Assembly (NCBI RefSeq): GCF_000526695.1
Contig: NZ_JAGO01000011.1
Span: 248,001-312,000 of the forward strand
Length of the DNA: 64,000 nt
Direction: 5' to 3'
Source: Carnimonas nigrificans ATCC BAA-78
GTDB taxonomy: Bacteria > Pseudomonadota > Gammaproteobacteria > Pseudomonadales > Halomonadaceae
Shown: positions 56,154-64,000 of the stretch, one piece after another
Position numbering within the stretch: position 1 is the stretch's first letter
Layout of the letters: each line of letters starts with the position of its first letter
Position numbers and translations under genes: made by a program
Notes under the pieces: model-generated
Seen by the model: the letters and a program-made list of their open reading frames with translations, nothing else
The model's database searches: none
Told to the model about the DNA's origin: nothing

Positions 56154-59100
56154 TTTGAGCGCCACCAATAGCGCATCCGGTCAAAGTAGAGATAGACCAC
56201 GGGTGTGGTGTAAAGCGTCAGCAATTGGCTAACGATCAGCCCGCCCACAATGGTGACTCCGAGCGGATAACGGTAGGCGGCATTTTCATCGTGGCCGATC
56301 AGTAGGGGCACCGCCCCGAGAATGGCCGCCAGCGTGGTCATCATGATCGGACGGAAGCGAACCAGCGCGGCTTCGGTAATCGCCTCGGTGGGCGATTTTC
56401 CGTAGTGGCGTTCGGCATTCAGAGCGAAATCCACCAGCAGAATAGCGTTCTTTTTGACCACGCCAATCAGCAGCACAATGCCGATCATCGCAATCATCGA
56501 AAACGGCTCATTGACCCACAGCAGCGCCAGCAGTGCGCCGACCCCCGCCGAGGGCAGCGTCGATAAAATGGTCAACGGGTGAATATAGCTTTCATACAGC
56601 ATGCCCAGTACCAGATAGACCGCTGCCAGCGCTGCCAGCAGTATCCACGGCATCGCTTGTGTCCCCGATTCAAAGTCAGACGCCGAGCCATTGAAATCCA
56701 CGATGATATCGCCCGGCAGCATCAGGCTATTCACCTTCGCCCTGATGGCGCTCATGGCATCGCCCAGCACCACGCCATCGGCCAGGTTGAACGAGATACT
56801 GGTGGATGCAAACTGATCGAGGTGATTCACCTCAACAGGCGACACCGAACGCTCCACATGAGCGAAGGCGGTCAGCGGAATGCGTTCGCCATCGCTGTTA
56901 ATGAAATACTGGCGGGAGAGCGCATCCGGAGTTGAGCGGTACTTTTCCTTCACATTCATGATTACGTAGTACTGATCGGTGCCGCGATAAACGCTGGAGA
57001 CCTGACGCTGCGCGAAGCTGTTTTCGAGCAGGGTGTCGATATCGCGCATGCTGATCCCCAGCGCACTGGCGCGCTCGCGGTCTACCACCAGATTGAGGGA
57101 TTGACCGTTGGCGCTGCGGTCACTGGTAACGCCAGTAAGCTGCGGCATGCTGCCTAGTGCGCGAGTCACCTGATCGGCGTATTTATTGAGCTGCGTCACG
57201 TTATCGCTGCGCAGGGTCAGATCGTACTGACCATTGCCGCTGCCGCCGCCCATATCCTGTGAAGCGAACATGGCAATCCGCATACCGGCAAAATGGCTGA
57301 CCCGCTGAGTCAACTGGTTGGCAATGGTTTGCGTATCGGCATCGCGATCATCCTTCAGCGATAGCGACATGAAGGCGCTGGCACCGCCGCCCCGACGACT
57401 GCCGGCACTCACGTAGCCAGCGATATTTTCCACGCGAGGGTCCTGTAGCAATACGGTACGCAACTGCTCAATCTTGTCGCGGGTTGCGCTGAAACCGAGG
57501 CTTTGGTCGGGGCGAATGGAGGTCTGAATGCGCCCGGTATCCTGCGTCGGTACGAAGGATTTCGGTACCACGACGAACAGGTAAGCGTTGAAGCCAATCA
57601 CCGCGAACAGCGACAGCAGGGTCAGCCGACGATGATTAAGCGCGATCGCCAGAGTGGTCGCATAGCCGCGCTGTACCGCATTTCCCAGGGAGATCAGCCA
57701 CTGCTCCGGACGGCGCACTTTATGGGTATGGCGCGACGCAAAGAGATAGGCGCACATCATCGGCGTCAGCGTCAGCGACACCACCATCGAAATCAGTAGC
57801 GCGATAATCAGGGTGGCAGCGAAGGAGCGAAACAGCAGCCCTAATATATCGGGGAGCAGCAGCACCGGCACCAGCACGGCGACCAGCGAGAGCGTCATCG
57901 ACACCACCGTGAAGCTGATCTCGGCACTGCCTTTCAGTGCGGCGGCGAAGGGCGGCTGCCCATCGTCGATATGTCGCGCGACGTTCTCGACCACCACAAT
58001 GGCGTCATCGACCACAAACCCGACCGAGACAATCAGCGCCATCAGCGTCATGGTGTTGAGGGTGAAGCCGCACATATAGATGGCGGCGAAGGTACTGATC
58101 AAGGTAAGAGGAATGGCAACGCCGGGTATCAGGGTAGGGCGCAGCGAACGCAGGAACAGGAAGATTACCCCCACCACCAGCAGTACCCCGATGATTAGCG
58201 TCACCTGGGTTTCAGCAAGCGAGGCGCGTATGCCGGGGGAGCGATCCATGGTGATATTCAGATCAGCCGCTTCCGGCAACAGCGAGGTGACATTGGGCAG
58301 TTCGGCGCGAATCTGATCGACGGTTTCGACGATATTGGCTTCCGCCGTTGGCCTGATGACCAGAATGACGGCGCGGCGCTGGTTATAAAATCCCGCGCTG
58401 TAAGGATTCTCCACCCCGTCACTGACTTCGGCGATATCACCCAAATGCAGAATACGGCGGCCATTGTCGCTGCTATGTACGATCAGTGAGCGATAATCAG
58501 CGGCGTCAAACAGCTGACTATTGGTGCCCAGCATCAGGCGGTTATCGCCGCTGTCGATATTGCCCTTGGGCTGTTGGGAATTGGCATCATCCAGCACGTT
58601 GCGCACGGTATCGAGAGAGATACCGGCATGTTGCAGGGCGAAAGGATCAACGCCCACACGAATGGCAGGAGAGGAGCTACCGCCCACGCTGATCGAACCA
58701 ACACCGGCGATACGCAGCAAACGCGGTGAAATGGTGCGATCGGCCAATTGATACAGCTCGCCTTGCGAAAGCCTTGGCGAGCTTAGGCTCATCAAGAGGA
58801 TCGGCGCATCAGTAGGATTGACCTTGCGATAGCTGGGGCGACTGCGCATGGCAGAAGGCAGCAGCGCCTGCGCCGAGTTGATTGCTGCCTGTACTTCTCG
58901 CGCGGCTTCATCAATGTTCTTGCCGAACTTGAACTGCACCACAATCTGGGTGCTGCCTTCGGCGCTGGTGGAACTGATCTGATCAATACCGGAAATTTGC
59001 CCGAGGGAGCGCTCCAGCGGTGCCGCCACGGTGGATGCCATGGTGTCCGGATTGGCACCGCTCAGCGATGCGTTGACCATAATGACAGGAATACGCATAT

Positions 59101-59215
59101 CGGGCAGCGGCGCCACCGGCAGCTTGAACCATGCCAGACCGCCCAGCAGCAGCAGCGCCACCGACAGCAAAACGGTGGCGATGGGGCGCTTGATGAAGGG
59201 CGCAGTGATACTCAC
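56147..59215 (-). CDS. RND efflux transporter subunit (MdtC/MuxC-like)
   Basis: A 1022-residue inner-membrane proton/drug antiporter of the hydrophobe/amphiphile efflux family, third gene of the operon. It has 12 expected helices; the TM4 proton-relay Asp-Asp is in SVGFVVDDAIVVVENV, and the large periplasmic loops are present. It has the MdtB/C-type heteromeric subclass features (SITAPFIKRPIATVLLSV at the start, GVVKKNAILLVDFAL near the end). The start overlaps the preceding RND gene by 4 bases. Likely forms a mixed trimer with that subunit. Confidence 0.9.
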   Translation of the reverse strand: MSITAPFIKRPIATVLLSVALLLLGGLAWFKLPVAPLPDMRIPVIMVNASLSGANPDTMASTVAAPLERSLGQISGIDQISSTSAEGSTQIVVQFKFGKNIDEAAREVQAAINSAQALLPSAMRSRPSYRKVNPTDAPILLMSLSSPRLSQGELYQLADRTISPRLLRIAGVGSISVGGSSSPAIRVGVDPFALQHAGISLDTVRNVLDDANSQQPKGNIDSGDNRLMLGTNSQLFDAADYRSLIVHSSDNGRRILHLGDIAEVSDGVENPYSAGFYNQRRAVILVIRPTAEANIVETVDQIRAELPNVTSLLPEAADLNITMDRSPGIRASLAETQVTLIIGVLLVVGVIFLFLRSLRPTLIPGVAIPLTLISTFAAIYMCGFTLNTMTLMALIVSVGFVVDDAIVVVENVARHIDDGQPPFAAALKGSAEISFTVVSMTLSLVAVLVPVLLLPDILGLLFRSFAATLIIALLISMVVSLTLTPMMCAYLFASRHTHKVRRPEQWLISLGNAVQRGYATTLAIALNHRRLTLLSLFAVIGFNAYLFVVVPKSFVPTQDTGRIQTSIRPDQSLGFSATRDKIEQLRTVLLQDPRVENIAGYVSAGSRRGGGASAFMSLSLKDDRDADTQTIANQLTQRVSHFAGMRIAMFASQDMGGGSGNGQYDLTLRSDNVTQLNKYADQVTRALGSMPQLTGVTSDRSANGQSLNLVVDRERASALGISMRDIDTLLENSFAQRQVSSVYRGTDQYYVIMNVKEKYRSTPDALSRQYFINSDGERIPLTAFAHVERSVSPVEVNHLDQFASTSISFNLADGVVLGDAMSAIRAKVNSLMLPGDIIVDFNGSASDFESGTQAMPWILLAALAAVYLVLGMLYESYIHPLTILSTLPSAGVGALLALLWVNEPFSMIAMIGIVLLIGVVKKNAILLVDFALNAERHYGKSPTEAITEAALVRFRPIMMTTLAAILGAVPLLIGHDENAAYRYPLGVTIVGGLIVSQLLTLYTTPVVYLYFDRMRYWWRSKR

Positions 59216-62200
59216 CTTGATGGCCCCGCGCCACTATCGTGCTGCTCGTGCGGTTTCTGGCGTGAGACTTTCCACCAGTCGGACAGCCGCTCGAAGTAGA
59301 GATAGATCACCGGCGTGGTGTAGAGCGTTAGTAGCTGGCTGACCAGCAGACCGCCCACCAGTGAGAAGCCGAGCGGTTTACGCAACTCGGCACCGTAGCC
59401 TGACGCAAACATCAAGGGCAGCGCCCCGAGCAGTGCTGCGAAGGTGGTCATCATGATCGGCCGGAAGCGCAGTCGAGCGGCCTGGAAAATCGCTTCGCGT
59501 GGTGGAAGATGCTGATGACGCTGCGCATCGAGGGCAAAGTCGATCATCATGATGGCGTTCTTCTTGACGATCCCGATCAGCAGAATAATCCCGATAATTC
59601 CCACCATGCCCAGATCCATGCCGCCCAGCTTGAGGGCCAGCAGCGCACCGATGGCTGCCGAGGGCAGGGTCGAAAGGATCGTCAGCGGGTGGATGTAACT
59701 TTCATACAGCACCCCCAGCACGATATAGGCGGCCACCACGGCTGCCACAATCAGCCATAGCGTCGAGCTGTTGTTGTTGGCGTAGACCTGGGCCGAGCCT
59801 TGGTAATCGAGGCGCGTGTCGCTGTCCAGATGAGCATCCTGACGGGCCTGGTCGATGGCGGTAAAGGCGTCGGAGAGGGAGTAGCCCGGCGCGACGTTGA
59901 AGGCGAGCTGCGCCGATGGCAGCTGGTTATCCTGAGTCAGCGCCAGCGGCGCTTCACGCTCCTTGACGGTGACCAGTGAGGTCAGCGGCACCATCTTGTC
60001 GTTTTCACCGCTCAGATAGAGGCGTTCCAGCGTACTGGCATCGCGGCTCAGCGACTGTTTCAGGCCGAAGACCACGCGATACTGCGTTGACTGACTGAAA
60101 ATCGTCGATACCAGCCGCTGGCCGAAGGCGTTGTAGAGGATCGCATCAATATCATTCATGCTCACCCCGAGACGGCTGGCGGTATCGCGGTTGACGTCAA
60201 GATAAAGTTCGGTGCCCTTGTTCTGCATGTCGGAAGTAGCGTTGCTGATCGCATCCGACGCATTCATGCGCGCCAGCAGAGCGGTGACTTCACTATCCAG
60301 TACGCTGCGCTCAGGATGCGTTACGCTCATCTGGAACGGCTCGCGTCCAATCTGATCCTCCAGTACCAGCTCCTGTACCGGCTGAAGATAGAGCTTGATG
60401 CCGGCAACCTGCTGCGCCTTGAGATTGATGCGCTCCATCACGGTTTGCGTATTGTCACGCTCGCCAATGGGCTTGAGCACAATCGACAGCCTGCCTGAAT
60501 TCAGGGTGGCATTGGTCCCATCAATCCCGATCATCGAGCTGACATTTTGGACTGCCGGATCATCCTGCACTACCTGCGCCAGCAGCCGCTGGCGCTTCGC
60601 CATGGCCTCGAACGAGGTGTTTTGGCTGGCATCGGTGATGCCCTGTAACATGCCGGTATCTTCACTGGGCAACAGGCCCTTTGAGATCGACATGTAGAGA
60701 AGGGCAGTTACCCCAAAGGCCGCCAACGCTACCAGCAAGGTCGCAAACTGATGGTTGAGCACCCAGCCCAGTGTCTTGCCGTAGCCGCGCTCGATGCGGC
60801 TGTTGGCGCTGTCCTGCTCCTGGTGCGCTGGATCACGGCTGGCGGCTGGCTGGGGTGCATGAGGATCGTTGCTTTCAGGCGCAGCATCGCCTTCGTGTGC
60901 TGTGGTGTGATCAGCGTGGCGGCGGGTAGGCTTCAGCAGTTTGGCGCACAGCATCGGCGTCAGGGTGAGCGAAATAAAGGCGGAGATTACGATGGCGCAG
61001 GTCAGCGTGAGCGCGAACTCCCGGAACAGCCGGCCAATCACATCCTGCATGAACAGCAGAGGGATCAACACCGCAATCAGCGAGATGGTCAGCGAGATCA
61101 CCGTAAAGACGATCTGGTGGGAGCCTTCCAGTGCCGCTTTCAGAGGCGACTTGCCGCGCTCCAGGTGGCGCATGATGTTCTCCAGCACCACAATGGCATC
61201 GTCGATCACGAAGCCGGTCGCAATGGTCAGCGCCATCAGGCTCAGGTTATTCACACTGAACCCGAACAGATACATCGCCGCAAAGGTGCCAATCAGCGTG
61301 AGCGGCACCGCCAGACTGGGAATCAGCGTGGCGCGCAGATTGCGCAGGAACAGGAAAGTTACCAGCGTAACCAGCGCGATCGCCAGCACCAGTTCGAACT
61401 GTACATCCTTGATCGAAGCGCGAATGGTCTGGGTACGATCCGCCAGCGGTTCGATATGGACACTGGGCGGTAGCTGTGGCAGCATGTGCTGAATCTGGTC
61501 AACGGTAGAGATAACGTTGGCACCGGGCTGACGCCGCACGTTTAGAATCAGCGCTTCCTGACCATTGGCGTAGGCAGACAGATAGCGGTTTTCGGCCCCC
61601 TCACTGACGTCAGCGACATCGGAGAGACGCAACGCCGCGCCATCGCGATATTTGATGATCAGATTGCGGTATTCATCGGCGGACGCGAGCTGATCGTTGG
61701 CATCAATGCTTAGGGTGCGGTAGCGTCCGTAAATGCTGCCCTTGGCAAGATTGACGTTGGCGTTGTTGACCGCTTCTCGCACATCCTCAAGGCTCATGCC
61801 TGCCGAGGCAGCCTTGCGTGGGTCGATATCGACCCGCACCGCAGGCTTGTTACCACCTTCCAGGTTAACCATGCCAACACCCTGCACCTGACTCAGGCGC
61901 TGGGCAATGCGCGTATCAATCAGGTCATAGACCCTCGACAGCGGCAGGCTGTCTGACGTGATCGCCAGACTCAAAATGGGGGAATCCGCCGGATTGACCT
62001 TGCGGTAGGCGGGGGGCATGGGTAGATCGGAGGGTAGCAGCGACTGCGCCTGATTGATCGCCGCCTGCACGTCCTGTTCAGCCACACCTATATCGGTATC
62101 GAGCGAAAAGCGCAGGGTAATGATCGAGGCACCGCCGGTGCTGTTGGACTTCATGTCCTGTAGCCCCGAGATTTCTCCCAGTTCGTTCTCCAGCGGTGCT

Positions 62201-62391
62201 GTTACGTTGGACTGCATGACCTGCGGGCCAGCACCCGGATAAAGCGTCTGCACCTGAATGGTCGGGAATTCGACTTCCGGCAGCGAAGCGACCGGCAGCA
62301 TGCGATAGCCCAGTACGCCAGCGATCATGATCGCCAGCATCACCAGCGATGTGGCGACAGGTCTGAGAATAAACGGCCGCGATGGATTCAT
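59212..62391 (-). CDS. RND efflux transporter subunit (MdtB/MuxB-like) with hydrophilic insert
   Basis: A 1059-residue RND antiporter, second gene of the operon. PSRPFILRPVATSLVMLAI at the N-terminus and the TM4 motif TGFVIDDAIVVLENI are typical. About 45 extra residues rich in His, Ala, Asp and Pro (roughly residues 488-532, HADHTTAHEGDAAPESNDPH) sit in the cytoplasmic loop after TM6, an unusual insert compared with MdtB (1040) and the sister subunit. Overlaps its neighbours by 4 bases on both sides. Confidence 0.9.
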   Translation of the reverse strand: MNPSRPFILRPVATSLVMLAIMIAGVLGYRMLPVASLPEVEFPTIQVQTLYPGAGPQVMQSNVTAPLENELGEISGLQDMKSNSTGGASIITLRFSLDTDIGVAEQDVQAAINQAQSLLPSDLPMPPAYRKVNPADSPILSLAITSDSLPLSRVYDLIDTRIAQRLSQVQGVGMVNLEGGNKPAVRVDIDPRKAASAGMSLEDVREAVNNANVNLAKGSIYGRYRTLSIDANDQLASADEYRNLIIKYRDGAALRLSDVADVSEGAENRYLSAYANGQEALILNVRRQPGANVISTVDQIQHMLPQLPPSVHIEPLADRTQTIRASIKDVQFELVLAIALVTLVTFLFLRNLRATLIPSLAVPLTLIGTFAAMYLFGFSVNNLSLMALTIATGFVIDDAIVVLENIMRHLERGKSPLKAALEGSHQIVFTVISLTISLIAVLIPLLFMQDVIGRLFREFALTLTCAIVISAFISLTLTPMLCAKLLKPTRRHADHTTAHEGDAAPESNDPHAPQPAASRDPAHQEQDSANSRIERGYGKTLGWVLNHQFATLLVALAAFGVTALLYMSISKGLLPSEDTGMLQGITDASQNTSFEAMAKRQRLLAQVVQDDPAVQNVSSMIGIDGTNATLNSGRLSIVLKPIGERDNTQTVMERINLKAQQVAGIKLYLQPVQELVLEDQIGREPFQMSVTHPERSVLDSEVTALLARMNASDAISNATSDMQNKGTELYLDVNRDTASRLGVSMNDIDAILYNAFGQRLVSTIFSQSTQYRVVFGLKQSLSRDASTLERLYLSGENDKMVPLTSLVTVKEREAPLALTQDNQLPSAQLAFNVAPGYSLSDAFTAIDQARQDAHLDSDTRLDYQGSAQVYANNNSSTLWLIVAAVVAAYIVLGVLYESYIHPLTILSTLPSAAIGALLALKLGGMDLGMVGIIGIILLIGIVKKNAIMMIDFALDAQRHQHLPPREAIFQAARLRFRPIMMTTFAALLGALPLMFASGYGAELRKPLGFSLVGGLLVSQLLTLYTTPVIYLYFERLSDWWKVSRQKPHEQHDSGAGPSR

Positions 62392-63581
62392 GAGGCGTCG
62401 CTATCGGTTGCCTGAGTATCCGGCGTCATCTGCTGATCGCCGGGCAAGCTATGGCTCACTACATTCACGGTAGCGCCGTCGCGCAGACGGTCAACGCCAT
62501 CAACGACAACCTGTTCTCCCTCCTTGAGACCGCTGGCAATGGCAACCCGCTCGGCGCTGGTGGCCTGCTCGACAATCTTGCGTCGCTGTACCTTGTTATC
62601 CTCGCCGACCACATAGACGAAGGAGCCGTCCTGTGCGCTTTGTACCGCTGTCTCAGGCACTACAACGGCATTGGGAAGGCGCGTCAGCTCTACCTGTACA
62701 TTGACAAACTGACCGGGGTAGAGTGCTGTATTGGCGTTCTCGAAGTGGGCGCGCATGCGCAGCGTATTGGTATCGCTGTCAATCTGGCTGTCGATGCTTT
62801 GCAAGTGCCCCTGGGCGAGCTGCTGTTTTTCACCGCTTTCAAACACATTGACCACCACACCCTGTTTCAGACGTGTGGCGATCTTCTGGCGATAGCTGGT
62901 GGGCAGCGAGAACACCACCGAGATAGGGTCGAGCTGGGTAATGGTCATCAGCGGTGAGCTGCTGCCCGATGAAACCAGGTTACCGGGATCAATATTGCGC
63001 ACCCCGACGACACCATCCACCGGAGACGTGATCGCGGTATAGCTGAGATTGGCGCGGGCATTTCTGACCGCCGCCTGCTGAGCATCAACGGTGCCCTGAT
63101 ACTGGTTCACCTGATCGCGCTGATCATCAAATGTCTGCCGAGAAATGGCTCCGCGGGAATAAAGCTGACGGTTGCGCTCAAGGTTCTGGCGTGCGTTGTT
63201 CAACTGCGCCTGAGCCTGCGCCAGCTCCCCCTGCGACTGTTGCAGCGAGGCATTGGAGGTGCGGTCATCAATGCGGGCAATCAGATCGCCGCGCCGCACA
63301 TAATCGCCTTCATTCACATTGATCGACTCAAGCGTACCTTCTACCTGCGGCACCACATTGACGGTGGCCAGCGAAGTCACGGTGCCCAGGGCCGATACAT
63401 AGACCGGAAAATCCTCTTGCGTAGCTGCCATGGCCGAAACGGCATCACCGCTCTGGTGGGTGCTGTCGGCAGTTGAGCTGCTATCGTCACGATGAGTGAA
63501 CCACGCAACGCCAATCACGATTAGCACTGCAATGACCAGCACCAGCCATAGCCGTTTTTTTCTCGTCACACTGTTGCTCAT
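62388..63581 (-). CDS. RND efflux periplasmic adaptor (MdtA/MuxA-like)
   Basis: A 397-residue membrane fusion protein: an N-terminal hydrophobic anchor (KKRLWLVLVIAVLIVIGVAW), a barrel-sandwich hybrid domain (GTLESINVNEGDYVRRGDLIARID), a coiled-coil hairpin rich in Gln/Ala (QLNNARQNLERNRQLYSRG) and a beta-barrel with PVDGVVGVRNIDPGNLV. First gene of the operon. No strong ribosome binding site is visible before ATG 63581. No TolC-type outer-membrane gene follows, so the pump must borrow one. Confidence 0.92.
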   Translation of the reverse strand: MSNSVTRKKRLWLVLVIAVLIVIGVAWFTHRDDSSSTADSTHQSGDAVSAMAATQEDFPVYVSALGTVTSLATVNVVPQVEGTLESINVNEGDYVRRGDLIARIDDRTSNASLQQSQGELAQAQAQLNNARQNLERNRQLYSRGAISRQTFDDQRDQVNQYQGTVDAQQAAVRNARANLSYTAITSPVDGVVGVRNIDPGNLVSSGSSSPLMTITQLDPISVVFSLPTSYRQKIATRLKQGVVVNVFESGEKQQLAQGHLQSIDSQIDSDTNTLRMRAHFENANTALYPGQFVNVQVELTRLPNAVVVPETAVQSAQDGSFVYVVGEDNKVQRRKIVEQATSAERVAIASGLKEGEQVVVDGVDRLRDGATVNVVSHSLPGDQQMTPDTQATDSDAS

Positions 63582-63847
63582 AGGGGAGTGAACTCATTTC
63601 ATGCCAGAAAGGCAGCTAGTGAATGCGAGGGGAATCATGGTTTAACTGCTGACCGTTTACTATGACCGTGCCAGACCTGTCCGGTTTCCAAAAGCGCCTC
63701 AAAATTAAGAATTTAGGCAATTCAGGCGGACGCTGCCCAATTATCATCTAAAACTTAAGGTTATAGCGTATCACTTGGGAAGGGAATCATCAGCGCGCGG
63801 GAGAAAAATGTGCGCCGTGACAAGAGCAACAGCGTCGTCTCGTGTGC
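63582..63847. other. Upstream region of the efflux operon
   Basis: About 270 bases, AT-rich near 63690-63770, without a gene. It must hold the efflux promoter. No divergent regulator gene is adjacent; I could not identify a CpxR or BaeR site with confidence. Confidence 0.45.
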
Positions 63848-63880
63848 AAAAATATCGCGCTCCAAAGAGGAGCGCGATAT
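63848..63880 (-). terminator. Terminator of the partial gene at the right edge
   Basis: ATATCGCGCTCC (63852-63863) pairs perfectly with GGAGCGCGATAT (63869-63880) around AAAGA; on the minus strand it runs into TTTTTG. It lies 29 bases beyond the stop of the minus-strand gene entering from the right. Confidence 0.88.
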
Positions 63881-63908
63881 CGGGGACAACCGGCTAGCCT
63901 GCACGGTC

Positions 63909-64000
63909 TTAGTAGGCGGAAGTGAGTTTTCTGCCAGGAATGGGGCCAAGATCGCTGGCGGCTTCACCCTGAGTCTCCGCCTTGAAGTAGTCGGCGGTGC
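63909..64000 (-). CDS. C-terminal end of an unidentified gene (partial)
   Basis: Reading leftwards from the window edge, one frame gives an uninterrupted 29-residue tail (starting TADYFKAETQGEAASDLG, ending PGRKLTSAY) then TAA at 63911-63909. The terminator just past the stop supports a real gene. The tail is too short to identify; it has no outer-membrane-type Phe end and no basic tail. Confidence 0.65.
   Translation of the reverse strand, partial: TADYFKAETQGEAASDLGPIPGRKLTSAY

Overview
This is a stretch of a gammaproteobacterial chromosome. Gene families and neighbourhoods (dapA-bamC-MBL hydrolase-purC, adk-tsaB-rsmJ, scpAB-rluB, trpE separated from trpGDC, aceEF, a CrbS/CrbR-type pair) fit the Oceanospirillales, most likely the Halomonadaceae. 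Genus cannot be fixed from sequence alone. The DNA is moderately GC-rich, tightly packed and mostly housekeeping. I see no prophage, insertion sequence, transposase, integrase, CRISPR array or plasmid-type gene.

Layout. 0.1-2.0 kb: superfamily II helicase. 2.1-5.4 kb: compact pqqABCDE operon for the redox cofactor PQQ. 5.4-8.3 kb: scpA-scpB-rluB. 8.6-8.9 kb: two identical tRNA-Lys genes with promoter and terminator. 9.4-12.0 kb: kinase-fold protein, Gfo/Idh/MocA oxidoreductase, TusA-like protein, peroxiredoxin. 12.2-15.3 kb: dapA-bamC-MBL-purC. 15.6-20.0 kb: VirK/DUF535 protein, TrmO, small membrane protein, D-Ala-D-Ala ligase, glutathione transferase. 20.6-25.5 kb: pyruvate dehydrogenase aceEF. 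25.8-29.4 kb: adk-tsaB-rsmJ, a UPF0149 protein and a SprT-like protein. 29.7-34.7 kb: LuxR-type response regulator convergent with a giant transporter-fused hybrid sensor kinase. 34.7-36.6 kb: ttcA and a Val-Asp-Asp-Val-Asp tRNA cluster. 36.6-39.0 kb: LysR regulator divergent from aldo/keto reductase plus carboxymuconolactone-decarboxylase-like protein. 39.3-46 kb: ndh, gph, trpE, marC, ETF-quinone oxidoreductase. 46.4-49.9 kb: heterodimeric ABC exporter. 50-51.1 kb: porin. 51.6-54.5 kb: trp leader attenuator and trpGDC. 54.5-56.1 kb: glycerophosphodiesterase and GNAT protein. 56.1-63.6 kb: tripartite RND efflux operon of the mdtABC/muxABC type. The right edge holds the last codons of an unidentified minus-strand gene and its terminator.

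How the genes fit together. Several enzymes feed the respiratory chain (NDH-2, ETF-QO and, through PQQ, periplasmic quinoprotein dehydrogenases encoded elsewhere). Pyruvate dehydrogenase makes acetyl-CoA, and the CrbS/CrbR-type pair belongs to a family that controls acetate and alcohol use. Both trp loci supply the first four steps specific to tryptophan; trpGDC is preceded by a short Trp-Trp leader peptide and a clear intrinsic attenuator, the most informative unlabelled regulatory element here. I did not find a convincing wholly novel system. The best leads are the trp attenuator (possibly leaderless), the two-component pair near a pqq operon, the asymmetric ABC exporter, and small or divergent proteins (short BamC, Bcp without its usual second cysteine, unknown PH-like membrane protein).
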